Made by a program: the position numbers and the translations under genes
The notes under the pieces: model-generated
What the model was told of the DNA's origin: nothing
What the model saw: the letters and a program-made list of their open reading frames with translations, nothing else
Database searches by the model: none
Shown: in pieces, positions 6,654-14,597 of the stretch
Position numbering within the stretch: the first letter of the stretch is position 1
Layout of the letters: the number at the start of each line of letters is the position of its first letter
Source: Bacteroidales bacterium
Lineage (GTDB): Bacteria > Bacteroidota > Bacteroidia > Bacteroidales > UBA3824
Direction: 5' to 3'
Assembly (NCBI GenBank): GCA_017543645.1
Contig: JAFYFR010000039.1
Location: 1-22,859 of the forward strand
DNA length: 22,859 nt

Positions 6654-8846
6654 TTAATGTCCTTTTTCCGAAATGTACATTATTCTCATCAAGCGGAGTT
6701 CCTCTTCGGAATATTCGTCCTCGCCGAGTGCCTTGAGAGCCTCGTCGATTGACTCTGTTTCGGCATGGTCGAAATAATCGTAAACCTCCTGCTGCCGCTC
6801 ATCGTCGATTATGCGGTCAACGTAGTAGTTGAGGTTGAGCTTCGTGCCGGAGTTGATTATCGACTCAATTTCGCCGAGAAGTTCGTCCATTTCCAACTGT
6901 TTTGCCTCGCAGATGTCTTCGAGGTCGATTTGGCGGTCGATGCTCTGTATGATGTAGACTTTGAGTCCCGATTTGGACACCACCGACTTAACCACCATGT
7001 CTTGCGGACGCTCAATCTCTTTTTCCTGAACGTATCGTTTGATAAGTTCGACAAATTCCTTACCGAATTTCTGGGCTTTGCCGTATCCTACGCCCACAAT
7101 CTGGGTAAGTTCTTCCAGCGTGATGGGATACTGCACCGCCATGTCTTCGAGCGAGGAGTCTTGGAAAATTACAAACGGAGGCACGCCTTTCTGCTTTGAA
7201 ACCTTTTTGCGGAGGTCTTTTAGCAGTTTGAACAGCTCTGGGTCGGATGCTCCGCCGTTCATGCCGTGAGGCGTCGTATCGTCGCTGTCGTCCTCTTCGT
7301 TTTCGTAGTCGTGATTCTTGACGAGCTTGATATCGAAAGGACTTTTCAAAAATTCGTGACCTTTGTTGGTGAGTTTCAGAAGTCCGTAGTTTTCAATGTC
7401 TTTGGTGAGGAATCCGTAAACGAGCGATTGACGTAGTACTGCGTTCCAGTAGTTTTCGTCGCCGAGGTCTTCGCCGCAGCCAAAGCAGGATAGCTTGTGG
7501 TGCTTGTATGTCTTTACCTGCGAGTCTGCCACGCCTGCAAGTACTTTTGCCACGTGTTCGGTTTTGAATTTTTCTTTGATGGTGAGTATCACTTTGAGAG
7601 CCAGTATGATTGACTCTTTGCCCTCGAACTGTTTCTGTGGATGCTGGCAGTTGTCGCAGTTGCCGCACGGCTCGGGAAGAATTTCGCCGAAATAGTTGAG
7701 CAGCATCTTGCTACGGCACATGGAAGTTTCGGCGTAGGCAACAGTTTCGGCGAGAAGCTGTCTGCCGATTTCCTGTTCGCTGAGGGGCTTGCCTTGCATG
7801 AATTTTTCAAGTTTCTGAATGTCCTTGAAGGAATAGAATGCGATGCACTGACCTTCGCCGCCGTCGCGGCCTGCCCGGCCTGTCTCCTGATAGTATCCCT
7901 CAAGGCTTTTTGGCATATCGTAGTGGATTACAAAACGCACGTCGGGCTTGTCGATGCCCATGCCGAAGGCAATTGTGGCTACTATTACGTCAGCCTCTTC
8001 CATAAGGAACTTGTCTTGGTTGGCGCTGCGGGTTGCGGAATCCATGCCGGCGTGGTAGGGGAGTGCCTTTATGTCGTTGACACAGAGCGTCTGGGCAAGT
8101 TCTTCCACTTTTTTGCGGCTGAGGCAGTAGATGATACCGCTTTTGCCTTTGTTGTTTTTGATAAATTTGATAATCTGACGGTCGATGTCGATTTTTGGAC
8201 GGACTTCGTAGTAAAGGTTTGCACGGAAAAACGATGATTTATAAACAGTTGCGTCCAAAATGCCGAGGTTTTTCTGGATGTCGTGCTGAACTTTGGGCGT
8301 GGCTGTGGCGGTGAGCGCGATAATTGGGCTTCGTCCTATTTCTTCGATAATCGGACGTATCCTGCGGTATTCTGGACGGAAGTCGTGACCCCATTCCGAG
8401 ATGCAGTGCGCCTCGTCGATGGCGTAAAACGATATTTTCACCTGCTTGAGGAACTCGATGTTCTCTTCTTTGGTGAGGCTTTCGGGAGCTACATACAATA
8501 GTTTGGTTTTGCCTTCAACAATGTCGCTTTTCACCTGCGCAATCTGCTGTTTCGAGAGCGAACTGTTGAGAAAATGCGCGATGCTTTCGTTAGTGCTTAT
8601 GCTCCGCATGGAGTCCACTTGGTTTTTCATTAGCGCAATCAGCGGTGATATTACTATCGCCGTGCCTTCGAGTATTAGCGAAGGCAGTTGGTAGCAAAGC
8701 GATTTGCCTCCGCCGGTGGGCATTAGCACAAATGTATCGTTACCAGCCAAAACGTTTTTTACTACTACTTCCTGTTCGCCTTTGAAACGGTCGAATCCAA
8801 AAAACTTGTGTAGATATTCTGTTAAATTATCTGTTTTTTTATCCAT
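6654..8846 (-). CDS. recQ: ATP-dependent 3'-5' DNA helicase RecQ
   Basis: 730 residues, longer than E. coli RecQ (about 609) because of a C-terminal extension common in Bacteroidota. The SF2 core has Walker A MPTGGGKS (K48), SPLIALMKNQ, DEAH at 144-147, the aromatic-rich loop SEWGHDFRPEY (150-160) that couples ssDNA binding to ATP hydrolysis, and motif VI ETGRAGRDG. The RecQ zinc site follows, with C377, C394, C397 and C400. Next come a winged-helix (RQC) region, an acidic linker near 516-523, an HRDC domain at about 536-612, and a C-terminal helical/HTH-like domain at about 640-730. That last domain resembles the C-terminus of the Pif1-like protein encoded at 14578. All catalytic motifs are intact, so this should be an active unwinding enzyme for recombination and fork repair. 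It is the first gene of a three-gene minus-strand unit. The ATG follows AAAGAAAG rather than a strong Shine-Dalgarno. Confidence 0.96.
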   Translation of the reverse strand: MDKKTDNLTEYLHKFFGFDRFKGEQEVVVKNVLAGNDTFVLMPTGGGKSLCYQLPSLILEGTAIVISPLIALMKNQVDSMRSISTNESIAHFLNSSLSKQQIAQVKSDIVEGKTKLLYVAPESLTKEENIEFLKQVKISFYAIDEAHCISEWGHDFRPEYRRIRPIIEEIGRSPIIALTATATPKVQHDIQKNLGILDATVYKSSFFRANLYYEVRPKIDIDRQIIKFIKNNKGKSGIIYCLSRKKVEELAQTLCVNDIKALPYHAGMDSATRSANQDKFLMEEADVIVATIAFGMGIDKPDVRFVIHYDMPKSLEGYYQETGRAGRDGGEGQCIAFYSFKDIQKLEKFMQGKPLSEQEIGRQLLAETVAYAETSMCRSKMLLNYFGEILPEPCGNCDNCQHPQKQFEGKESIILALKVILTIKEKFKTEHVAKVLAGVADSQVKTYKHHKLSCFGCGEDLGDENYWNAVLRQSLVYGFLTKDIENYGLLKLTNKGHEFLKSPFDIKLVKNHDYENEEDDSDDTTPHGMNGGASDPELFKLLKDLRKKVSKQKGVPPFVIFQDSSLEDMAVQYPITLEELTQIVGVGYGKAQKFGKEFVELIKRYVQEKEIERPQDMVVKSVVSKSGLKVYIIQSIDRQIDLEDICEAKQLEMDELLGEIESIINSGTKLNLNYYVDRIIDDERQQEVYDYFDHAETESIDEALKALGEDEYSEEELRLMRIMYISEKGH

Positions 8847-8922
8847 ATCGCTTTCTTTTTATCGCTTATCGTTTTTTTTCCTGCTTAAGTTTCTTCTATT
8901 TTTTTGCCTACGGGCTATACTA

Positions 8923-8954
8923 CAAATTTCAAAAAATTATTCTGATATTTCAAA
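8923..8954 (-). promoter_or_regulatory. Possible promoter of the recQ operon
   Basis: Reading the minus strand: TTTG at 8954-8951, a 20 nt spacer, then GAAATTTG at 8930-8923, which matches TAnnTTTG at five of the six fixed bases. It would give a leader of roughly 70 nt before the recQ ATG. The spacing equals that of the better promoters in this window, but in such A/T-rich sequence a chance match is possible. Confidence 0.35.
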
Positions 8955-9023
8955 ATAATTTCAGGTATTTTTTTGTATTTTTTGTGTTTTTATTTTAGTT
9001 TAATGCAATATATTGTCTTATAG

Positions 9024-9055
9024 CGTAATGCAATGGCGGTTTGTTGCGCTTTACG
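9024..9055. repeat. Interrupted inverted repeat (possible hairpin or operator)
   Basis: CGTAA (9024-9028) pairs with TTACG (9051-9055), and GCAA (9030-9033) pairs with TTGC (9044-9047). A T/GCT internal loop separates the two stems and the apical loop is 10 nt. In neither direction is it an obvious terminator: on + the T-run begins 5 bases later, after TGCAG, and on - no U-run follows. It may be a weak terminator for a plus-strand antisense transcript, a protein-binding site, or chance. Confidence 0.3.
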
Positions 9056-9107
9056 TGCAGTTTTTTTTGCTTTTTTCAGATTGCTTATATATAATAAGGT
9101 GTAAAGA

Positions 9108-11297
9108 CTATATTTTTATGCCGATTATGGTGGTGTCGTCCATCTGAATGTAGTCTTTTTTCCACTCTTGGAACGTGTCGAAAAGAATCTGTTTTTGTTT
9201 TTCAAACGGCAGTTGGCTGTTTTCGGCAATCATTTCCCTGAGCCTTTTTGCCATGAACTTTCGTCCGTTTTTGCCGCCGAACTGGTCTTGGTATCCGTCG
9301 GAATAGATATAGAATGAGGTGGGGGCTGTGATGTCGATTTGGTGGCAGGTGAAGTTGGTGTTTTCGCCTTTCTGTATTCCTCCGATAAACTTGAGGTCAC
9401 CGTTGATTTTGTGCATCTCGTTGTTTTGAATATAGAGCAACGGCGATTTTGCACCGGCAAACTGGAGTGTTCTTGCGGCTTTGTCGATGGTGCAGATGGC
9501 TGCGTCCATGCCGTCGTTGTTTTGTGAGGTGTCTTGCTTGAGTGTGGCTATCACTAATTTGTTGAGTTCGTTGAGTATAATGTCGGGCTGTGTAATGTTT
9601 TGAAAATTAACTATTTGGTTGAGCAGTGCATCGCCGAGCATACTCATAAACGAACCTGGAACTCCGTGTCCAGTGCAGTCGATAACGGCTGTGATAAGTT
9701 TGCTTTCGTCGTCCAAGTGCTGATCCTTTCGGCGGAAGAGCGATGGAGGGCGTTGTTTCTTAACCTCTGAAAACCAGTAGAAATCGCCGCTGACTATTTC
9801 GCGGGGATAGAAATATACAAAGCTGTCGGCAAAGTGTTTTTTCAGGAAGTCGGTTCCGGGCAGCATGGCTTTTTGGATGCGTGCAGCGTAGTTGATTGAC
9901 GATGTGATGTCGAGGTTCTGATGCTCGATTTCAGCTTTCTGACGGTTGATTTCTTCGTTTTGGTTCTGGAGCGTCGCATTGGTGCTTTTGAGTCGGCGGC
10001 TGATGTTGAAAATATAGAACATAAACGCCGCGCACATTATTGCGATTATCGAAATAATGATGGTAATGAGTCGGTTGCGGTTGATTTTTTCCTCCGCTAA
10101 TGCCAATTCTTTCTCTTTTTCTTTTGTGGAGATGCTCACCTGAAGTTCCGAAAAGCTCTCCGCTTTTTTGGTCTCGTAAATCGAGTCTTGCACAGCTGTG
10201 TAGCGCAGAAGTAGTATGTACGCGCTGTCGGTCTTGTTCTGCTTGCTGCTGATGTCGGAAAGCAGAAGAAGTGCCTCCGCCTTCTGGGTAGGCCATGCGT
10301 TCATGTCGGCCATCGAGAGCGAGGTCTGCGCCATGTTCCGGGCTTCGGTGTAGTTACCTTGCATAAATTTTATCCGTCCTTGGCGGTTGTACACTGATGC
10401 TATGTTGGGGTAGAGGTCGAGTTCCGCAAATTTGTTGAATGCCTTCTGGTAGTTGTCGAATGCTTGTGAGTATTCTTCGTTGTGATAGTTCATTTCGCCT
10501 ATCAGGAAATACGATTCGGCGATGTCTTTTTTGCTTCCGGCAATGCGGTACTGCTTGATAGCCTGTTCGAGCATCTTGCCCTCGTTTTCGTAATCCTCGT
10601 TCTGGTCGTAGAGCTGCGCCAAAAAACGGTAGCTTTCAGCTATCAGCAGCGGATCTTTGGTGTCGAGGCTTATCTGGAGCGCGTCGGCAAAATTGATTTC
10701 AGCCTTGTCGTACTGATACATGGCGAGGTTTACACTGCCTATGTTGTTTTTTGCACGTGCCTGTCCCGCACGGTCGTTGATTTGCTTAAAAATGGTTTCA
10801 GATTGCTCATAATACGACATAGCCACATCGTCGACACTCTGTATAAAGTAGGTTTTGCCGATGTTGAGCTGGGCGTATGCCATTTCTTTCTTCATGTCGA
10901 GCTGTTTGTAAAGCGTATATGCCATCAGATAGTTTTCCATTGCCATGTAGTATACCTTTTGCTCAAAATATATGTCGGCGATTTTTTGATACCATCCGGC
11001 TTGTCCCGACATGTCGCTGTTGGAGAGCTGGAGAGCCTGTCCCGCGTATTCGAGTGCGAGATAGGGCTGCGAAATGCTGCTCAGGCTGTACAGTTTGGAG
11101 AGTACCATGAGTATTTCTTTGTCGGGAGCTCCTGAGGTGTATAGGTTTTGAAGTGTGATGTCGAGACTGTCGATGGTTTTTTCGTTGTAGTTTTGCGAAT
11201 AGCCTCTCACTGTTGCGCATACCAAAGCGAGTGTAAAGACCGAAATCTTTATTAGTTTACCTATTTTATTGTTTATCAATTGTTTATAGTTTACCAT
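9108..11297 (-). CDS. TPR sensor with SpoIIE/PP2C-type serine phosphatase domain
   Basis: 729 residues. A secretion signal ends near GYSQ (about residue 35). Tetratricopeptide-type helical repeats follow from about 50 to 370 and should be periplasmic. One transmembrane helix lies at about 409-431 and a coiled-coil linker at about 435-465. The cytoplasmic RsbU/SpoIIE-like phosphatase domain runs to the end. Metal-binding acidic residues are visible in SGDFYW (D505), VIDCTGHGVPGSFMS (D540), YSDGYQDQ (D667) and MDDTT (D720/D721). The linker motif INYAARIQKAMLP is typical of this Bacteroidota family. The protein likely senses a periplasmic signal or partner and dephosphorylates a phosphoserine/threonine protein such as an anti-sigma-factor antagonist, but no such partner is encoded nearby. 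It is divergent from a LytTR response regulator with 130 bp between the start codons, which suggests shared control. It appears full length and monocistronic. Confidence 0.92.
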   Translation of the reverse strand: MVNYKQLINNKIGKLIKISVFTLALVCATVRGYSQNYNEKTIDSLDITLQNLYTSGAPDKEILMVLSKLYSLSSISQPYLALEYAGQALQLSNSDMSGQAGWYQKIADIYFEQKVYYMAMENYLMAYTLYKQLDMKKEMAYAQLNIGKTYFIQSVDDVAMSYYEQSETIFKQINDRAGQARAKNNIGSVNLAMYQYDKAEINFADALQISLDTKDPLLIAESYRFLAQLYDQNEDYENEGKMLEQAIKQYRIAGSKKDIAESYFLIGEMNYHNEEYSQAFDNYQKAFNKFAELDLYPNIASVYNRQGRIKFMQGNYTEARNMAQTSLSMADMNAWPTQKAEALLLLSDISSKQNKTDSAYILLLRYTAVQDSIYETKKAESFSELQVSISTKEKEKELALAEEKINRNRLITIIISIIAIMCAAFMFYIFNISRRLKSTNATLQNQNEEINRQKAEIEHQNLDITSSINYAARIQKAMLPGTDFLKKHFADSFVYFYPREIVSGDFYWFSEVKKQRPPSLFRRKDQHLDDESKLITAVIDCTGHGVPGSFMSMLGDALLNQIVNFQNITQPDIILNELNKLVIATLKQDTSQNNDGMDAAICTIDKAARTLQFAGAKSPLLYIQNNEMHKINGDLKFIGGIQKGENTNFTCHQIDITAPTSFYIYSDGYQDQFGGKNGRKFMAKRLREMIAENSQLPFEKQKQILFDTFQEWKKDYIQMDDTTIIGIKI

Positions 11298-11323
11298 TTT
11301 ATTTAAATTCTAACTAAATACTT

Positions 11324-11357
11324 GCATAATTCATGCCTAATATTGATGTTGAGGCAT
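11324..11357. repeat. Overlapping inverted repeats between divergent regulator genes
   Basis: Two overlapping dyads are present. GCAT (11324-11327) pairs with ATGC (11333-11336) across AATTC. ATGCCT (11333-11338) pairs with AGGCAT (11352-11357) across 13 nt. They sit between the divergent starts of the TPR-SpoIIE gene and the LytTR regulator and upstream of the regulator's candidate promoter, so a binding site for a transcription factor is reasonable. LytTR proteins usually bind imperfect direct repeats, so this may not be the regulator's own site. Confidence 0.35.
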
Positions 11358-11375
11358 ATTTTGATGGCGATTTTT

Positions 11376-11407
11376 TTTGCAGATTAAGGTTAAATGATGT
11401 TATTTTG
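11376..11407 (+). promoter_or_regulatory. Possible promoter of the LytTR regulator gene
   Basis: TTTG at 11376-11379, a 20 nt spacer and TTATTTTG at 11400-11407 (one mismatch to TAnnTTTG). It ends 20 bp before the ATG at 11428. The spacing matches the other promoters in the window. I found no comparable element for the divergent minus-strand gene. Confidence 0.42.
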
Positions 11408-11427
11408 TAACTCAAAAAGTATTTGTT

Positions 11428-12153
11428 ATGAATTGTTTGGTAATAGACGACGACGAGGCTGTGGGCGTGTATATGCGCAAACTGATAGCCGACACTGGTT
11501 TTCTGAACCTTTTGGATTATTTTTCAGACCCTGTTACCGCTGTGCCCTATATCTTGGCAAACGCTGGACATATCGACATCGTGTTTGTGGATGTGGAGAT
11601 GCCCGGCATTACAGGCATAGATTTGATTTCGATGCTCGGAAACGCGGCTGAGGGCATCAAGTTCGTAGTGATTTCGGGCAAGGAGAAATACGCCATCGAC
11701 GCGCTCGACAATAATGCCGCAGCTTATATCCTCAAGCCGGTGAACCAAGTGAACTTTTTGAAAGCCGTGTCGCGTGTGCGCAAGATGTTGGAACACGACG
11801 CTGTGCCCGAAACCGGATTCAACTTTTTTATCAAGACGGTTGACGGACGGTATATCAAAATCAACTGGAACGATGTGTATTGGATTGAGGTTAATCGTAA
11901 CAATCTTACCATCAATACTTTTGATTCAGGATATGAGATTCTGTCGACGTTAAAGGATATTTCGGCAAAGCTGCCTGCGGGAATGTTTTTTAAGACACAC
12001 CGGAGCTTTATCGTGAATATCAACCACGTAAGCATTATAGAGAGCGACAATGTAATTATGAAGGTTCATTCCAAGGATGTGAAAATCCCGCTTTCGCGCA
12101 ACTACAAACCTGATTTCCTTGCCAAGGTGAATGTGCTTAACAAGCCGGAGTAG
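11428..12153 (+). CDS. LytTR-family response regulator
   Basis: 241 residues with the standard two-domain layout. The receiver domain spans about 1-120: the acidic triad is VIDDDE (D7-D9), the phospho-accepting Asp is D55 in FVDVEMPG, the conserved Ser/Thr position is S83 in VISGK, and the switch Lys is K103 in ILKPV. The LytTR DNA-binding domain spans about 138-235, with the typical signatures DVYWIEVNRNNLTI, FFKTHRSFIVNINHV and IPLSRNYK. It should act as a transcription factor controlled by phosphorylation. No cognate histidine kinase (LytS/YehU type) lies in the window; the nearest sensor is the divergent TPR-SpoIIE phosphatase, which is not a histidine kinase. The ATG at 11428 is preferred over an upstream frame at 11394 because that one is in another frame and lacks the receiver fold. 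A possible promoter and dyad repeats lie just upstream. Confidence 0.95.
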   Translation: MNCLVIDDDEAVGVYMRKLIADTGFLNLLDYFSDPVTAVPYILANAGHIDIVFVDVEMPGITGIDLISMLGNAAEGIKFVVISGKEKYAIDALDNNAAAYILKPVNQVNFLKAVSRVRKMLEHDAVPETGFNFFIKTVDGRYIKINWNDVYWIEVNRNNLTINTFDSGYEILSTLKDISAKLPAGMFFKTHRSFIVNINHVSIIESDNVIMKVHSKDVKIPLSRNYKPDFLAKVNVLNKPE

Positions 12154-12207
12154 CAGACAAGGTTTTTACCAAAATTAAAACTTGCTGAAATTTTTATATC
12201 AAAATCT

Positions 12208-12238
12208 TTTGTGGCACGGTTTTTTTGCCGTATATTTG
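12208..12238 (+). promoter_or_regulatory. Consensus Bacteroidota promoter for the phoH-led operon
   Basis: TTTG at 12208-12211, a 19 nt spacer and TATATTTG at 12231-12238, a perfect -7 match. The ATG of the PIN-PhoH gene is 34 bp downstream. This is the strongest promoter match in the window. The next five genes follow on the same strand with overlaps or short gaps, so it probably drives the whole unit. Confidence 0.65.
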
Positions 12239-12272
12239 GTACAATTATTTTTAACCGTTAAGACTTGATAAT

Positions 12273-13607
12273 ATGAAGCAATCGAAAAAAAAGACTTTCG
12301 TGCTGGATACCAATGTGATATTGCACGATTTTCACAGCATATTCAATTTTGAGGAGAACGATATAGTTATTCCGATTGTGGTGTTGGAAGAACTCGACAA
12401 GTTTAAGAAGGGTAACGACACCATCAACCTTCAGGCACGCGAGTTTATGCGCGAGCTCGACCGCCTTACCGAAATAAACATCAATCTTGAAGATGGCATT
12501 CCCTTGGGCAAAGACCGGGGTACACTTTATATTATTAATGGCAAACCTTTCAACAAGGCCATGCAGATGGCTTTTTCGGAGCAGATTCCCGACCATAAGA
12601 TTCTCGCTGTGGCACTGTGGGAAAAAGAGCAGTTTCCCGAAAAGCACGTTATCCTTGTGTCGCAGGATATCAACCTTAGGATGAAAGCCCGCGCTCTGCA
12701 GATGGAGGCTCAGGACTACAAAACCGGCAAAGTGGCTGACACATCGCGACTTTTCGACGGTATACGCACACTGCCTAACACTCAGGACGATTTTGTGGGA
12801 CGACTGTACCGAGAAAGCATTATAACTTTGGACAAATGCGGTTTGGACGAGTCATTTTATGCTAACGAGTATTTTATAGTGGGCGACGAGAAATCCAACG
12901 TGCTTTGCTATTACAACAAGAGTCTCGACGTTATCGAAAAGGTGAAAAAATACCGTGCGAGCGGTATCACGCCTCGCAACGCCGAGCAGTGTTTTGTGAT
13001 GGATGCCCTTATGCGTTCCGACATCCAGCTGATTACCATCACAGGTAAAGCTGGAACTGGCAAAACCCTCATGGCTTTGGCGGCAGCTTTGGAACAGGCA
13101 AAGGGTTTCGGACAAATCTATCTTTCACGTCCTGTGGTGGCTTTGGGCGGCAAGGATTTGGGCTATCTTCCCGGTAACGAGAAACAGAAAATTTCGCCAT
13201 ATATGCAGCCGCTTTTCGACAATCTCAACGTCATAAAGCACGCTCTTGGCGTCAACAGCAAGGCAAGCCAGAATTTCGACACTATGATGAAGGAAGAGAA
13301 ACTTATGATAACGCCTCTCGCATACATCCGTGGACGCAGCCTCAGCAACTCGTTCTTTATAGTTGACGAGTCGCAGAACCTCACGCCACACGAAATCAAG
13401 ACGATAATCACGCGCGCTGGCGAAGGCACTAAGATGGTGTTTGCCGGCGATGTGGAGCAGATCGACAGTCCCTTCTTGGATATGCGCTCCAACGGTCTCT
13501 CGTATCTTGCCGACAAGATGAAGGGCCAGTTGCCGTTTGCTCACATTAACCTCACCCACGGAGAGCGCAGCCCTTTGGCAGACCTTGCAAGCCGTCTGTT
13601 AGATTAA
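12273..13607 (+). CDS. phoH: PIN-PhoH fusion protein (PhoH2-type ATPase/RNase)
   Basis: 444 residues. The N-terminal PIN nuclease domain (about 6-150) has the acidic residues of the metal site: D12 in VLDTNVILHD, E39/E40 in VVLEELDKF, D107 near PDHKILAVA and D132 in SQDINLRMKA. The C-terminal PhoH P-loop ATPase (about 230-444) has Walker A GKAGTGKT (258-265), the conserved SRPVVALGGKDLGYLPG segment, Walker B VDESQNLTP (364-372) and GDVEQID. Fusions of this kind are known as PhoH2/YlaK; characterised mycobacterial PhoH2 proteins show ATP-dependent RNA unwinding and RNase activity. A cytoplasmic role in RNA handling under stress is the family-based expectation. It leads a six-gene unit; the Ppx/GppA gene starts 21 bp downstream. 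The ATG is placed directly before the first PIN strand. It is complete, with no motif loss seen. Confidence 0.94.
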   Translation: MKQSKKKTFVLDTNVILHDFHSIFNFEENDIVIPIVVLEELDKFKKGNDTINLQAREFMRELDRLTEININLEDGIPLGKDRGTLYIINGKPFNKAMQMAFSEQIPDHKILAVALWEKEQFPEKHVILVSQDINLRMKARALQMEAQDYKTGKVADTSRLFDGIRTLPNTQDDFVGRLYRESIITLDKCGLDESFYANEYFIVGDEKSNVLCYYNKSLDVIEKVKKYRASGITPRNAEQCFVMDALMRSDIQLITITGKAGTGKTLMALAAALEQAKGFGQIYLSRPVVALGGKDLGYLPGNEKQKISPYMQPLFDNLNVIKHALGVNSKASQNFDTMMKEEKLMITPLAYIRGRSLSNSFFIVDESQNLTPHEIKTIITRAGEGTKMVFAGDVEQIDSPFLDMRSNGLSYLADKMKGQLPFAHINLTHGERSPLADLASRLLD

Positions 13608-13628
13608 GTATTATTAAGTCAGAGAATT

Positions 13629-14597
13629 ATGAACTTGTTAAAAATAGGAGCTATCGACATCGGTTCCAACGGCATCAGGCTTTACATAGCCAACGTGCTC
13701 GAAGATGATACTGAGACCAAAGTCTACAAATCGCACATTCACCGTATTCCATTGCGTCTTGGCGAGGATGTGTTTACCTCGGGGCGTGTGAGCGAACTCA
13801 AAAGAATCAACCTGATAAAGATTATGCAGGCATTCAAGCTTTTGATGGAGGTGGAGCAGCTCAAGCGTTTCAGAGTGTGCGCTACTTCGGCTCTCAGGGA
13901 TGCTTCCAACGCTGCTGAGATAGTGGCCGACGTGAAAAAATTTGCCGGAATCGACATCGACATCATTTCCTACGAGGAAGAGTCGTCGCTGATGCTGCTG
14001 AGCCGTAAGTCGGATTATCTTCGCAAGGGATACACCTATATTTATATGGACTTGGGCGGCGGAAGCCTTGATATTACTGTTTTTGACGAGCATCAAACCA
14101 TAACATCTGATTCATTTAAATTAGGCACAATCCGTATTCTTAAAGACATTGCCACGCCAGAGGAGATGCAGCGTTGCAAAAACTGGCTCGCTGGCATAGC
14201 CAAGCGTTACTCCCGAATCCAACTTATTGGCACGGGCGGCAACATCAACAAGATTTTTAAGCTTACTAACATCAGCAACAACGAACCTCTGACGCTCAAA
14301 AAATTGCAAAAACTCAAAAAACAGCTCGAATCTTACAACTACAACGACCGTATGCGCTTTATCGAACTAAATCCCGACCGCGCTGATGTGATTATTCCTG
14401 CTGCCGAGCTTTTTGCTTCGATTATGGAATGGACTGGAATACATGAAATTACCGTGCCTATTGTAGGACTTTCGGATGGCATTGTGGTAGACCAGTACAT
14501 GAAATACGCCGCTGATGTCCATTCGGGTAAGAAACTTGCCTCTTTAGAAATAACTCAAAACGTGAGCGAATACGACAATGGAAAACTTCAAGACTAA
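13629..14597 (+). CDS. Ppx/GppA-family phosphatase
   Basis: 322 residues, matching the short, two-domain Ppx/GppA form without the C-terminal HD-like extension of E. coli Ppx. ASKHA-fold signatures are visible: AIDIGSNGIRLYI (8-20) for the phosphate-1 loop, CATSALRDASN (84-94), the acidic SYEEESSLML (114-123) where the catalytic Glu is expected, DLGGGSLDITVF (141-152) for the phosphate-2 loop, GTGGN (201-205), NPDRADVIIPAAELF (248-262) and GLSDGI (280-285). Members hydrolyse inorganic polyphosphate from its ends and/or the 5'-phosphate of pppGpp. Sequence alone does not decide between these here, so no symbol is given. It follows the PIN-PhoH gene by 21 bp, and its last 20 bases overlap the Pif1-like gene in another frame, which implies translational coupling within the operon. 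Confidence 0.92.
   Translation: MNLLKIGAIDIGSNGIRLYIANVLEDDTETKVYKSHIHRIPLRLGEDVFTSGRVSELKRINLIKIMQAFKLLMEVEQLKRFRVCATSALRDASNAAEIVADVKKFAGIDIDIISYEEESSLMLLSRKSDYLRKGYTYIYMDLGGGSLDITVFDEHQTITSDSFKLGTIRILKDIATPEEMQRCKNWLAGIAKRYSRIQLIGTGGNINKIFKLTNISNNEPLTLKKLQKLKKQLESYNYNDRMRFIELNPDRADVIIPAAELFASIMEWTGIHEITVPIVGLSDGIVVDQYMKYAADVHSGKKLASLEITQNVSEYDNGKLQD

Larger units (their letters stand above)
8847..9107. other. 261 bp A/T-rich intergenic region upstream of recQ
   Basis: Very A/T-rich, with no convincing reading frame. It lies between the end of the TPR-SpoIIE gene and the start of recQ, both on the minus strand, so it must hold the end of one unit and the start of the next. Seen here are a possible recQ promoter (8923-8954), a small interrupted hairpin at 9024-9055, the self-complementary CAATATATTG near 9006-9015, and the nonamer TAATGCAAT twice (from 9001 and 9026). 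No hairpin followed by a U-run in the minus direction was found, so there is no clear intrinsic terminator. Confidence 0.5.

Noticed and set aside
7641..8237. 198-codon open frame on + opposite recQ
   Set aside because: It lies fully antisense to well-conserved RecQ motifs, shows no domain signature, and has the Val/Phe-rich composition expected from the complement of a G/C-third-position gene.
1696..8846. Assignment of the recQ unit to Zorya, Druantia, DISARM or Hachiman
   Set aside because: No MotA-type channel (ZorA), no DUF1998-type helicase tail, no methyltransferase and no HamA-like nuclease are visible; the helicases are RecQ-type, so none of these named systems fits.
10482..11135. 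217-codon open frame on + opposite the TPR region
   Set aside because: Antisense shadow of the TPR repeats; no promoter, no ribosome-binding sequence and no recognisable motif.
11394..11651. 85-codon frame starting before the LytTR gene
   Set aside because: Overlaps the receiver domain in another frame; the 11428 frame has the full DDD/D55/K103 receiver signature.
12158..12184. CAAG..CTTG imperfect hairpin after the LytTR gene as terminator
   Set aside because: Stem of four pairs, a mismatch and three A-T pairs with a long loop, and only a loose T-run after it; too weak to call an intrinsic terminator.
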